From contig CAUEEP010000915.1 in assembly GCA_958450365.1 (NCBI GenBank), positions 1,110,001-1,174,000 on the forward strand: a stretch of DNA of 64,000 bases, in the 5' to 3' direction. Source of the stretch: Mesorhabditis belari. Its lineage: Eukaryota > Nematoda > Chromadorea > Rhabditida > Rhabditidae. Position numbers and translations under genes: made by a program. Under the pieces are notes generated by a model. It was given only the letters and a program-made list of their open reading frames with translations, made no database searches and was not told the origin of the DNA. This document shows, in pieces, positions 1-14,406 of the stretch; within the stretch, counting starts at the first letter, position 1; each line of letters opens with the position of its first letter.

Positions 1-786
1 TTTAAAGAGTGCACTGTCTTTTAGAGCTTCAGTGAATCGTATTCAAGTAGTTTCGGGATTCAGATTCGAGTATAAGCCCGCATCCTCAATTTCTGCACTT
101 TCTATGCGCGCTTTTCACTTATTTTTCATAGTATCTTTTTATTTCAATATAATTTGTACGGTTCTAATTAAGTAATGCGACCGCTACCATCACAATATCT
201 GCTTCGACAACAACAGTTGGCAAGAATTGACAACATGGATTTTAATTGTAGGTATTGGGAAGTTTAAAACAAACGTATGAGCTTGAAATTCTTCAATAAT
301 TCAGTAATATTCAAGTAGTTTTAAAACTTTATAGTGTGGTAAATGTGAACCGCATTTGGTATGAGTGTGTATCGAGCGCCAAAAAGAGCGCTTGCCAACG
401 GAAAAAGAAAAGAAAAAGAAAAGTAAAAGAAAACAAACATCAGGAAAACAAATTTCTCCTTTCCCTTCCTTCGTTCACTATCTGTAACATTGTTTAACTT
501 GGCGACTTTCTCTTGTTCAGCAGCATAATCTTGACCAGCGCTATTCAAAATTCAAAAGATCAAAATGCCGAAGCTCTAAAACCAAAAAGATTTTGTCAAA
601 ATCAGTATTTGATCTGGCCTGGATCTTATCTGTCAAAATGAGTATTTTATCTGCAAATTCGGCTTGCTTTGATTTGATTTTTCTTGTCTTGAACTAATTA
701 CCTATTCCTATGAACAGTTCTGCTTCTGCCCTAGCGCTACGAACTAGCATTAAAGACTTTCGTTAAAAGTTACTTCTTCAAATCTC
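1..786. other. Mostly non-coding left edge
   Basis: No convincing complete gene is seen here. At about 30-95 the minus strand reads a short terminal-exon-like stretch (key residues EIEDAGLYSNL) ending in TGA, behind a GTGCAG acceptor. It could be the end of a gene, but it is too short to trust. Positions about 200-460 are an inverted-repeat arm listed separately. Confidence 0.3.
200..460 (+). repeat. Left arm of a 250-bp inverted duplication (partner at 17790-18052)
   Basis: The segment from GGCAAGAATTGACAACA through GAGTGTGTATCGAGCG to CATCAGGAAAACAAATTT reappears in reverse complement at 17790-18052 with a few mismatches and small gaps. It shows no TIR or target duplication and no coding potential. 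It is either a segmental duplication or a dispersed repeat. Confidence 0.75.
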
Positions 787-862
787 ATGCTTGAGTCAGT
801 ATGATGTACGGATTTTGTTGCATAACAGGTGTCTGAACTGGTGTCTGAACAGGTGATGGCCG
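785..862 (-). CDS. Possible last exon of an unrecognised minus-strand gene
   Basis: Behind a consensus acceptor (CCATTTCAG) the minus strand reads 25 codons and TGA. The peptide is Pro/Gln/Thr-rich, with PVQTPVQTPVMQQN and an ending ILTQA. It has the look of a real C-terminal tail, but no family signature is present and upstream exons could not be linked with certainty. A candidate upstream exon lies at 1623-1744. Treat it as a hypothesis. Confidence 0.3.
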   Translation of the reverse strand, partial: RPSPVQTPVQTPVMQQNPYIILTQA

Positions 863-1622
863 CTGAAATGGATATGGATAACGGATGAATAAAAAAAGGG
901 AACTCCATAAGGTGATGTGCAAGACACAGTCACGGACAAATTGACTAGAGTTTAACAGAAATAAGAAACATTTTGTATGTTTCTCAATAATAAAACCCAC
1001 GTTGACATCATTAAAAAGAAATTAGAAAACAAGAAAAGAAACTAAGGAGTAACAGTAGTTGTCCTCTCTTTTTTTCCAAAAATTCCTTACACTCCTTTAT
1101 TTGCTAATTTGGAAATGCTGTGCAACATTTAATGAAACCACATAAGCATGTCACAGCTCTAACACAACCAAATTTGAATGTCAGAGATTTTCTTTAATCA
1201 AAAAGGCTTTCAAATCTTCTTTTTTTAATGTAAACATGAAATTGAGTAGAGAAAATTTTGGAAAACAGCTCCAATTTTGACAAAATTTACTCAGCTTGGC
1301 TATGTGTTTGGTGGCTAATCAACAAAATTTTCTGAAATTTTGATGAATGAATTTCTTTTCTTTCTTCAAAGCTTGTAAAAAGCCTAAACTTTTATTGAAG
1401 TTGGTCAATTATGAGTTTCGGAAATTAGGAAATTTAGGAAATTTAGGAGAATTAAAATTAAATTATGAATTTCGAAAAATTTCTTCTTTCAGATTTTCTC
1501 TTTTCTTTTTCATCTTGTTTTTTGGAATCAAATTTCTTTGGTTTGAATATCGATTGAGATCTGAGGTTAATTTAAAAGATTTAAAAAGCTGAAGATCTAC
1601 CGCATCTAAAACAACAAGATAC

Positions 1623-1744
1623 ATTGAAATAACTGATCCCACAAAACGCCTTCGGTCCTGGACCGTTGGTACTACGCTGCGTAGTATTTGCACCTGGTGC
1701 AGAGCTTTTGCCACCCGGTGGCTGCTCACGGAAACTGTTCCGAC
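1623..1744 (-). CDS. Possible internal exon of an unrecognised minus-strand gene
   Basis: On the minus strand, between a GAAG acceptor and a GTATCT donor, one frame stays open and encodes a hydrophilic peptide with RNSFREQPPGGKSSAPG, then a Cys-containing end (KAFCGISYFN). Base composition is clearly more GC-rich than the flanks, which suggests coding. No family is recognised. It may belong to the same gene as the exon at 785-862. Confidence 0.3.
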
Positions 1745-1784
1745 CTTCAAATCATTTTCAAATCAAAAAGGATCCACTAATCTA

Positions 1785-1925
1785 GACTGAATATCATAAT
1801 CTAGACTGAATATCATAATCTAGCCTGAACTCATAATCTAGACTAGATACCGTAATCCCCTAATATCATAACAGAATAGACTGAATATGATAACTGAATA
1901 TCAATAGACTGAATCTCATAACAAT
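1785..1925. repeat. Minisatellite, unit about 20 bp
   Basis: Imperfect tandem copies of AATCTAGACTGAATATCAT, decaying into shorter ACTGAATATCATAA units toward the sulfotransferase gene. It is non-coding. Confidence 0.8.
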
Positions 1926-2078
1926 TTAGCAATTAGCTTTCAAGCGTTTCGAGAAAAATTTATGTGATGGGAGAAAAGAATGCGAAATTTTACCGAGATT
2001 TTTGGCTTTCAATGTTGGACATCACTTGGTTTGTTGATCGATATGAAATGATTGATTCGAAGAATTCATTTCTCTCAG

Positions 2079-3722
2079 ATTGCTCCCGATTTCAACATCA
2101 CTCTCTGCGTGATTTTCAAGAATTTCTCCACTGTTCTTCGCTCGATTATGTGCTTTCTTTACAATGCTGAAAGCTATCAAAAAGAAGTGAAAGATCTAAT
2201 GGATGATAAGTTCGAAATTCGGTGAGTTTTATGTAAATATTCAGTGGTTTCATTTAACATTAAATTCTTTCAGTCACTGTAAAAATAAAAATGAATTCAT
2301 TGGTGACATTGGTGAGAAGAAGCTTCAATGGTTTGAAAGGGAAAGCGGGAAAATCTTCAATCGATACTCAGTTACTCGTGATCCGATTGAAAGATTTGTA
2401 TCGGGATTTCTCGACAAATGCCTTTAGTAAGTGAGCAAATCAATTCAGCAATCTAAGTAAGCGCATTTTCAGCTCTAAAAACATCTCTGGTGGATCTTAT
2501 GAAAATCGAAAGAATCCCTGTGGAAATTGTGGAGGAAATATTACGTGTTTTGGAGAATTTATCTTCTCAGAATTGTCATCTATCGTTCGAACAAATCTAA
2601 AGAAATACACGCTGGAAACTGAGCATTTTGCTCCACAAAATTGGTATATTTATTGTATTGTTTTTACAGAGGAAAAATTTAGGAATTGTAATTTCAAAGA
2701 AGCTTTTGCAAAATACACGTTTTTCTCGTATTCAACTCCAAGAACAGCTGATTTGTTACAAGAGATTTTTAAAGAATTCTCAAAATTTGGAGTTCCAAAC
2801 GATTACTACGAGAAGATAAAGAAACAGGTTTTTATTTGATAACAATCTATCAGAATTCTTAATGTCATTATATTGTTATTGGATTGGTGAATTGAAAACT
2901 GCGGGCTATTGTCATAAGTGACAGTTTGAGCACTTTCTTCAAAAGAAACCCATTTTGGTGTCATTTTAAAAGTTGTAGAGAATCAAAAATCAAGCTTATA
3001 TCAAAATTTTCAGAACGATTCGAAAACTGGTTTTCAAGAAATGCCAAATTTACGAATTTTCACAAAGCTTGCCTTTTAAGCGAAACTACTAAGTGTATCT
3101 TTCTGGAAATTTGGCTATAAGCCTAATTTTTGATTCTCTACAACTTTTCCATTGACACCAAAATGGGTTCCTTTTGAAGAAAGTGCTCAAACTGGGACAT
3201 CTCCAGTCCTCGATTTTTGAGTCTCACACTTGTCTCACACACAAACCAAAATCCTACTACGAAAGAGGAATCCGCAAATTGCCTGTAAAATGGGCAGAAG
3301 TCGTCAATAATAATGGAAATTATTTGGAATGAATTGATGGTTTTATGTTGAATAAATTTTAGTTCAAAGTCCGGTAGTTTTCAATTCACCAACCCAATAG
3401 ATAAAAATAGAACAAAAATTCGGAAGATCTTCATAAGATATTCATAAGATCCTAAGTCAAAAAGTTCCCAAGATCAATCATTGAAATTGAAGAGGTGCAA
3501 GAATTCCATTCCACTTTTAATGCAAGAATTCCATTCCATTTTCAATTCACCAACTCAATATTTCAGGTTCTCAACAGATATTCCTATCATCACACTTATA
3601 GCTCTCCATTGAGAGAACATTATATGAAAAAGATTGAAAATGATCATCATTTAAAGAAATTATTAATTTTATTGTATTTTCATGATTTTGTCCTATTTGG
3701 TTATCAAATGCCAGTGATATAA
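2079..3722 (+). CDS. Carbohydrate sulfotransferase, nematode family (5' end not found)
   Basis: This is a predicted Golgi type II or secreted enzyme moving sulfate from PAPS to a glycan. Exons: 2079-2221, 2274-2426, 2473-2643, 2683-2827, 3567-3722, in phase for 255 residues to TAA. Seen: the nematode-type opening NITLCVIFKNFSTVLRS (5'-phosphosulfate loop region), the 3'-phosphate motif RDPIERFVSGF, a Cys cluster (CGNCGGNITC), HFAPQNWNCNF, and the C-terminal YFHDFVLFGY, all usual for Sulfotransfer_2 proteins of worms. The 39-nt intron at 2644-2682 is needed to join HFAPQNW to NCNF; reading through it inserts extra residues. The first exon with a signal or anchor is not identified: the frame is closed at 2049, and a TCTCTCAG acceptor precedes 2079. 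The last intron has swollen to 739 nt because a mariner copy sits in it. Family confidence is high, substrate unknown. Confidence 0.85.
2879..3397 (+). mobile_element. Internally deleted mariner element, 519 bp, in a sulfotransferase intron
   Basis: It is flanked by TA at 2877-2878 and 3398-3399. The inverted ends are TTGGATTGGTGAATTGAAAA and its near-complement. Near the right end (about 3246-3332) the plus strand encodes the C-terminus of a mariner transposase (YYERGIRKLPVKWAEVV then NNNGNYLE and stop). The centre (2925-3195) is a palindrome starting TTTGAGCACTTTCTTC and ending in its complement, which looks like a separate nested element. The sibling copy at 47913-48679 retains 240 bp more transposase. 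It is non-autonomous. Confidence 0.92.
3538..3559 (+). repeat. Solo mariner inverted end next to a splice acceptor
   Basis: TTTTCAATTCACCAACTCAA matches the right end of the mariner family at 2879-3397 with one mismatch. It stops about 7 nt before the TTTCAG acceptor (3561-3566) of the last sulfotransferase exon. No partner end lies next to it. Confidence 0.7.
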
Positions 3723-3833
3723 AAGTTTCGTTACAATTCTTTTCCCAGTTTTCTTTCTCAAAATTCTCAAATTCATTCATTCACAAAGACTAGCTTATTA
3801 ATAAGTTTGTACAGTAGATTTTAAACAAATTTT

Positions 3834-6793
<2,960 letters not shown>

Positions 6794-8397
6794 AATGTAA
6801 TGAGAACAGGTATCAGACGAGTTAATATTTTATCTTCAGATAGAGTAGTGACTTCCTTGAATGGCGGTTTCAATGTTACCGTATTTAGGAAAATAGGCGG
6901 GGTCTAAAGTCTAAAGAGAAAGGAGAAAGGAGAAAGGCAAAAAGTCAAACGCCGACCAGTAAGGCTCTCTTCTAAACAATTCTCTGAAAAGTTAAGCACA
7001 CATAATATTAGAGATTTTAGTTTTAAATACAAAACAAAAGTTTTAAATGTACTTAAAACTAAATCTAAAACAGTTAGCTTTCTTCAAAGTTAGTTTATTG
7101 ATGTTTAAACACTGATCTTTACAAGAATAGACTAGAATTAGCCAAGAACAATGACAATTTACAACAGTTTACAACAAATTTCTCTATCCATTTACTTTCA
7201 AATTCATTAAATTCTTAAATTTCAAGTTTAAAAGCAAATTTCCCATTACTCGGTTACCAAACTTTCTGTTTGATCTCTTCTAATGGGTCAATCTCGAGTA
7301 CCCAGTACTTACAACAATGTATACAATTCAGTAAACTTCAAGGAAATTTTAGTGTAAATATGTAGCCAATTCTTCAATTCTTCTTCAAAATACGGTAGCC
7401 AAGGGTCTCTTCCTTTCCTCATTTTGTCGATGGGATCCCGATGCTCGCTTTGGTAATTGCATTATGCACATTACTCCCATTTTTCTCTTTCTCTGCACTC
7501 CTATTATCCCGAAAGGCTTTAACAGTTGACTTCCTTAAAAAGAGTCTTTAGAATAATTTTGTTAGATCTATTTGTAATTCAGCAGAACAAAGACAATTGA
7601 AAGGACAAGTTTAGCTAGAAATTATAACCAAAATGTTATTTCAAACAGCTATTTCAAACAGCTATAAATAAGCTAAAGTTCGACTTTAAACTCAAGCTTT
7701 ATTCTACTAAAGATCTGATAAATCTTTAAAAACAATGAACAGTAATATGAATGTGTCTGAGTTTTATGACATTACGCAACACCGTAAAACGATCGGGGTG
7801 TCAAGAAAGGAAGAGAGTCAATAGTATCCGGACAGATGTAGGCAAAGGAGATAGGGGTTCATTTCTAGAATCTCTTCGATATAACCACTCGGATGTGTTC
7901 ATCTCTTCCCATTTGGATGGCTCTTCGATTCGGGACTTAATTGAAGCCCATTCTCATCCTCTTGGCCCCATCAACCAATACGTAATTGTTCTCTGTGTTT
8001 AGGGTGTTGTCCATATTGACACCAAAAGACAATCCCTTGATCAAGAAAGCACATGGTGTGAAATTTCCGTTAGCTAACTTGTTAACTTAATGAATTTCTT
8101 GTTAACTTGTTAACTTAATGAATTTCTCGGTGATAAAAATGTCATTGTCGTAAATGTATTGAAACAAAACTTAAATTTTAGCTTTTTTTCGACATTGGAT
8201 TTGATTTTTATTTGCGAAAATCGAAATTTAACAATATTTTGTAAAATGTTATACCAAAATTAACAAAATTTAGCCATTTATTGAATCTAAGTCAGGTTTT
8301 ATATCGTTTTTAAACTTTAAACTTAGATGAAACCTTTCTCGTAGTTAAATTCCATAATTAAACGCCAAAATTTCAAAGTTTTATTAAAAACTAACTT
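6794..8397. other. Intergenic stretch between the PRDM14-like gene and the 3' end of the CD36-like gene
   Basis: AT-rich with homopolymer runs and no supported exon. It should hold the promoter of the minus-strand PRDM14-like gene. An open plus-strand frame at 7751-8002 has no family signature, signal or clear splice context and is not called. Confidence 0.5.
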
Positions 8398-11300
8398 TCA
8401 AAACAACAGACAAACTCTCAATTCCCAAGCATCATCTGAATTACTAGCTCTATTCGAGATTACTACATCAGCCGCAGGAGAGTTGCCATTTGATATAGCC
8501 AATTTTTGATTTCCTTGTTGCCGTCTTCTTCTCGACATGATCATTATTGATATCAAAAAGCCTGAAAATGAAAAAAAATAAGCAATTGTAAGGCTTTTTT
8601 GACCAGCTAATGTCAACACAATCAATCCAATTCCAATTCCCAGAGCTATTCCTGGAATGATCACTTGCACCATCTTGATGTAATTGATTGCATATTTTTT
8701 CAAATCCACTTGAATATTCACCCAAAATGAGGGCATTATAGCGTTCGGAGCGTTACTCAATAGTCTAAAAACTTTCATTATTGAAATTTTAAAAGCTTTA
8801 CGTGAAATGTTTATTGTGATAGATGGGAATTGAAAGTTGCATCCGGAAGAAAGCTTTCAAAGCAGAACCGGTCATCTTAAATATTGTCATTGTTTTTATA
8901 ATTGATCATGATACTAGTTTGAACTTTAATAATTTCAGATAAAGTACCGGATTGATGTAGAATTTGGCCGGTTCGTGGAGATCTGGATCTGGTGCCAAGC
9001 CCTTCATCGATGTGGTCACCTAGAAGTAATAAAGTAAAGTAAGGAATGTCAAAGAAAGATTTCCAGAGAGGGGATCGATCCCTCGATCTTTTTTCCTTTC
9101 CAGGCAGATGCTCTAATCATTGAGCTACCGTAAATACTGTAATAGTACCCCACCCCCTCGTACAGTCGCGTAGTTTAGTTTTTTAGTATTTCATTTTTTT
9201 TCAAAGCGCCCATACTTTCAAAAAATGCGTCTTTGGTATCAAAAAATAGCCCTGAATTTCAGCTATTTTTTGATACCAAAGCGCGCATTGTAGCATAAAC
9301 CAGTGTCGAGAAACACTCGTTCAAAGCTAGACTACGCAACACTCCGCACCGTCATTATGGAGCTGGGGTACTAGTACAGTATTTACGGTATCTTCTTTTC
9401 AGAGAAAAAGAGGAAAGAGAAAGAATAAGTGAGAATTCAGTTCTTATAAATTTAGATAATCAAATTTGTGTTTAATTTAGATGCTATGAGATTCTAATAT
9501 TTGCAAAATCAACCTCTGACGGTGATTGGAGAAAGTGTGGCGGTGAAAGAAAGGCGGCGAATGGAGCACGAATCTTTTGACCTTTAAAATCATTTTTTGC
9601 ATTGATACAAGAATTATATTAAATTAAAGTCTGTAGTCTTGCAGTCTTGTAGCTGATTTGATAAAGAAAAGTTAATGAATACCTGGAAGACATCTTAACG
9701 GAACCATTCCCGGTGGCATGAAAACCGTTTTGTCTAAGTAGTGAGTGCCTGAAAATTGATAGAACTTGGAGACTGAGTTTATCAAATCATTTCACTCTTA
9801 AACCCTTTAACCAACCGTTACAACAATTTGAACACCAATTTTGACTTGATGTGCAATCAATTGCATGACAACTAGCTGACGCATTATACTGATGATTCGG
9901 TCCACAAGGCCAGGTCGGGAAATAGTCCTAAACATACAGAATTTCATTTTTATGCTTAAAAAAAAAACTAACCACAAGTTCCGTATTCTCGTATCTATAG
10001 CCACTATTCAGCTGCGTTGTTGTATCGTAATCATAGTTTTCGAGTTTGTAAATGTAGGCTTTAACACCTTTAACAGAATCCTGTTTGCTGTAGGTCATAC
10101 GGAAAGTTCTGACAATGAGATGAGTGTAAAATCTGGGAATATCAAAAGAAAACCTGCAAGCGTACGATTGAAACATTTTGACTTTATCCGTCTTTTTGAG
10201 ATTTGCTTTGTTGAAAGATCCATCTAAATGAAGTTTTTGATTAATCAACAAATGGATTGTCTATTTCTAATTTTATTAGGCTATTCCTTTCCGTACTTTC
10301 ATTTAAAAACAACAAATTTATCAATTAATCTATCGTTTGCTTTAAATGCTTTAAATAAAAATGTTTATTGTTCAATTTTAATGTTGTTTTTGTTGCTTAT
10401 TGTTCAATTTTCAGTCAATTTTCGGTTCACTTTCACGCAAATTCAAGATTGATAAACGTGTTTTTCGTAAAAATCTATAAAAACCTCTATAAAGAAATTG
10501 ACTGAATCAAATTCTTTGGAAATTTGGCTATATACTTAACTCTTTATGTTCTATCATTTATCTATTGCTCCACCAAGATTGGTTTCCTTAGCTAAAGTAT
10601 CTAGACAGCATCATCGAGCCATCTTTTTGACTAACCTATGCTTTTCTCTAAATAAAAAGTGTTTATTGTTCAATTTCCCGTCTTTTTAAGTTAATTTCGG
10701 TTCACTTACAACAAAATTCGAAAGTGATAAACGTTGCTTTTCGTAAAAAGCTTTAAAAACTGAATTGGTTGAATGAATTTCTCTGAAAATTTGGCTATAT
10801 ACCTAACGCTTTATGCTCTATCATTTATTTATTGACACAAAGATTGGTTTCCTTTAGCTAAAGTGTCTAAACCGCATCATTAAGCTGCATTTTTGACTAC
10901 CCGACTTCAAAATTTCAAAAAATCTAAACATAAGACATTTTAAACTCGTTTTAATGTTATTTTGCAGAAAAATCATTGGCTTAATAAAACAATGAAACAA
11001 TGAAATTTCTAATGAAAGAAACCGTCGTTTAATTGATTTATTTGTTTGTTTTAAACGAAAGTACGAAAAGCAACGAAAAGACTTTCTAAATAGCCTAATA
11101 AATAGGAATACTTGTATTCCTATTTATTAGGAATACAAGATAACCATGTAATTTCTAAGTGCTAGACAACTTTGTCAAACGCTTACCAGTCGCTCCAGCA
11201 AGATCAGCTGAATACGAATCCCCCCACCAAGCGAGACTCTCATTACCGGCCCATCTGATGATATTCCCCGTCTTGTAAACGTCTTCCTTTCCCGTATAGG

Positions 11301-14300
11301 CCATATAGTCTTCATCGTGAGAATGATTGTACTAAAAACAGCGATGATTTTATTAGCTTTTCTTCTTGAACCTTTGGAAAGTAGCCCATATATTTAATTG
11401 GTGGTAACTGCATTCCCAAGAGTTTTCCGTCCGGTGCCAAGAGTTTTGTCAATTCCGAGTTTGTGAGTGAGATGAATGGATCCGGATATGAGTCGAATAA
11501 AACTCCAGCTACAGGAACAATTCTAAATTTGAAATTTGTACAAAATATGAGTCTTTTTCTTACCTCAATGGAGCCTCACCCAAAATCAATGTCAAAAAAT
11601 CGAGAATAGCAGTGTTCACGGCTATATTTGACAGATTTTGATTTGCCTGGATGAGAGAAAGAACTGACTGAATGAGTTTATTTGTAATTTGAAGTTTAAA
11701 AGATTGCTCAAAAAGAAAACAGTGAATCTTGTAGTTTATAGGAATCACTTTTTGTAGTCAAAAGTTTTCTGATAAAGAGTTCCGAATTTTTTTGGATATA
11801 TATTAAACTTTTTATACTCTATCTTTTATCTATTGACACCAAGATTGGTTAGCTAAAGCTAAAGTAGCTAAAGTATCTAGCTAAAGAGTCTAAACCGCAT
11901 CATTGAGCCATCTTTTTGACTAACCTATGTTTTTCTCCAAATAAAAAGTGTTTCTTGTTCAATTTCTCGTCTTTTTAAGTCAATTTCAGTTCACTTACAA
12001 CAAAATTCGAAAGTGAAAAACGTTGTTTTTCGTAAAAATATTTAAAAACTGAATTGGTTGAATGAATTTCTCTGAAAATTTGACTATATACCTAACTCTT
12101 TACCTAAAAATCTATAAAAATCTCTATAATGAAATTGACTGAATCAAATTCTTTGGAAATTTGGCTATATACCTAACTTCTTATGCTCTATTATTTATCT
12201 ATTGCTCCATCAAGATTGGTTTCCTTAGCTAAAGAGTCTAAACCGTATCATTGCACGTTCACGGCTATATTTAGGAGATTTTGATTTGCCTGGATGAGAG
12301 AAAGAACTGATTAAATAAGTTTATTTGTAACTTGGAGCTTGGAGTTTAAAAGATTGCTCAAAAAAACAGTGAAGCTTGTAGTTTACAAGAATCACTCTTT
12401 GTAGTCAAAAGTTTTCTGATAAAGAGTTCCGAATTTTTTCGGAATTCTTTATCAGAAAACAATTCCGAATTTTTAATCTAATTATCATCATTTTAAGAAC
12501 TGAGAATTATGGTTTCTGTTTTTCGGACTAAAATAAAAACTCCAAAGATCTCGGTTGTAAAAATTGAGTGTTTCCTTTGATTGATCCATTGATCCTTTGA
12601 TCTAGCTTTGATCTACCTTTGATCTAGCTTCGATCTACCTTGGATCTAGCTTCGATCTAGCTTCGATCTACCTTTAATCTAACATAAGATCAAAATTCTA
12701 ACCATATAAGCAGCATTTGGGAGTGTGACCATATCCTGATACGTACAATAATCACAAGATGTACTCTGTTGATAAGAAAATGATTTGTTGTTCATGTAAT
12801 AAATTCGATTATCGTTTTCTCTCCAATCGATTCCCTCCTTGAACTCCGATTCTCTGGAATTAGCTATTCAGCTATTTCTACTGATAATATAATCATAATA
12901 TAATAAAGTTTGCTTAAAAAAGTAGAGTAAACTTCAAAAGCTAAATAAATGTTCAAAAATCAACGTGATCCGCTATAAAAAAAGCATGTCAGATCCCTTT
13001 TTCTTCTTTATTTGTTTTTAAATAGAATCTAGTCTTTTTTAAACATAAATTTGTTGATTTTTTTTTCTTTAAAACTAACAAAAGGGTGGTCTAATCCTAA
13101 TTTAATCCTCTCTGTTTTCTCAAAAGTTTCCCCGTCGAATTGCCCATTTTTATCTATGATTTTGAGCGGATTAATCGATAAGTTTGAAAGAAATAAATCC
13201 AGTAAAGTCCGTGCACGTGAAATAAAGGGAAAAATTTGCACCCTGTAGGTTGGAATTCGAAAAACCCTGGAGAAGAAGCTTATAGAAAGATCAGAGGAAA
13301 TTCTTAGACTAATGCAAGGCATAATGCAAACAAGTTTCACCAACTTGTACGAGTAAGGGCCGATCTCAACAAGTGAAGGCATCGCACCCTCATACATAAC
13401 CTAAAATCTTTTGTTTTTTGCTTGAAAATCTCTTACCTCATCTCTGTTAGTGACGTTGAAGAAATAAAAGTTATAATATTGATCGGCTGGGAATTTACTC
13501 CAGTAATGTGTGAGAGTTGGAAACGACCCGTCTTCGCCTCGACTAAAAATCTTTGAATTCTTTTAGATAACTTGCAATAATCTAAAGTTAATGAACAATG
13601 AATAGTATTTGATACTGTTCAAGTATCAAATACTGTTCATTCGGCTGAGAGTTTACTCCAGTAATCTGTGAGAGTGAGAAGCTAATGAACATTATTTGAT
13701 ACTTCAATTTAATGAACAGTATCAATTTTCTAAATAATCTTAAGACTTGCAGCTTTAGAATAGATATTAAGCTGTTTAGAAAGTCTTTTCGTTTCTTTTC
13801 GGACTTTCGTTTAAAACCAATCATGAGATATTGAATAATAAACACTTTTTATTTAAATTAAACCATTGGTTATTGATAGATTTGTTATTTTTCAATAAAA
13901 GTATGAAAAGGAATGAAAAGAAGACTTTCTGGACAGTCTAATATGGGGAATTCAAGGTTTAAGTTTGTCTTCAGTTATCAACTTTGAGAACAAAGTAGTT
14001 GAACTTAGCAAAAGTAAGTTTGAGTTTGTTTAGTTTGAGTATAATGTAGTTGCACTTTCAAACATTTAGTACTTTAGAACATTGCTTACAATGACATACT
14101 TTGATTGACATTACTTTTGATTGACATTTGATTGACAATACTTTTTTTTACGATGACACTTAATACAATTTAGTACAATTTGATTGCCTTTTTGCTATCA
14201 ATTCTCAACAAAATCCACAAAGAACCCTCGAAATGTACAAAATCTAGATTTCAATGATCAAAAAGAACACTTTACCTTAAATGCAATTGTGATCTAACAA

Positions 14301-14406
14301 GCGCTGGGTACACAGCCAAAGGAAATGGCAATAATAGAAAGATTCCTAACAGAAAGAATAAAATAGCTGTGAAAGCCAAGCATATCAACCAGCCTCTACG
14401 GACCAT
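8398..14406 (-). CDS. CD36/LIMP-2/SR-B scavenger receptor
   Basis: This is a plasma-membrane or lysosomal receptor family taking up lipids and lipoproteins. Exons: 14406-14276, 13542-13437, 13400-13345, 12853-12703, 11646-11564, 11522-11372, 11331-11187, 10223-9973, 9927-9816, 9748-9683, 9581-9514, 9019-8948, 8875-8802, 8764-8398, all in phase, 610 residues. The N-terminal membrane segment is CLAFTAILFFLLGIFLL. Then come YNFYFFNVTNRDE, EIGPYSY, YPDPF, TGNIIRWAGNESLAWWGD and a Cys-rich loop (CGPNH..C..DC..WCSNCC), all in the usual order. The second membrane segment is near the C-terminus (IIPGIALGIGIGLIVLTLAG), followed by RRRR and a short cytosolic tail. A 42-nt stretch at about 8562-8603 (GTCAAA...TTTCAG) could be spliced as an intron, shortening the protein by 14 residues without a frame change. 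It resembles C. elegans scav proteins, but the exact orthologue is unknown. Confidence 0.9.
9062..9127 (-). pseudogene. tRNA-like remnant broken by a MITE
   Basis: On the minus strand, TAGCTCAATGATTAGAGC forms a D arm and GAGGG-ATCGATC-CCCTC a perfect T arm, but the anticodon stem does not pair. The 5' acceptor side is replaced by the MITE starting at 9128, so it is probably non-functional or SINE-derived. It lies in an intron of the CD36-like gene. Confidence 0.55.
9128..9388. mobile_element. MITE with CCGTAAATACTGTA ends
   Basis: Inverted ends CCGTAAATACTGTAATAG and complement (CTAGTACAGTATTTACGG), bounded by TA at 9126-9127 and 9389-9390. The centre holds a smaller hairpin around TTTGGTATCAAAAAATAG. 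Relatives lie at 21966-22176 (decayed), 52673-53941 (large composite) and as a lone end near 55465. Confidence 0.88.
10230..12440. repeat. Dispersed intronic repeats plus partial exon duplication inside the CD36-like gene
   Basis: A roughly 280-bp module recurs at about 10300-10680, 10690-10900, 11800-12110 and 12110-12245. Shared strings include ACCAAGATTGGTTTCCTTAG, GAGCCATCTTTTTGAC and CGTTGCTTTTCGTAAAAA. In addition, 12244-12440 copies part of exon 5 and its upstream intron (11610-11800), including TTCACGGCTATATTT and GATTTTGATTTGCCTGGATG. The copied exon part lacks its 3' half and donor. Confidence 0.8.
11094..11131. repeat. Perfect 17-bp hairpin
   Basis: CCTAATAAATAGGAATA, a 4-nt spacer, then its exact complement, in a CD36-like intron. 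A second hairpin at about 13591-13640 has AGTATTTGATAC arms. Confidence 0.85.
12590..12676. repeat. GATCTAGC / GATCTACC minisatellite
   Basis: About eight imperfect 10-11 bp units (TTTGATCTAGC, TTCGATCTACC) just upstream of a CD36-like exon donor on the minus strand. Confidence 0.85.

Noticed and set aside
2573..2839. Sulfotransferase read straight through 2644-2682 without an intron
   Set aside because: Splicing these 39 nt restores HFAPQNW-NCNF, the family pattern; read-through inserts 13 extra residues.
7751..8002. Plus-strand open frame of 83 codons
   Set aside because: No motif, no splice context, composition like the surrounding intergenic DNA.
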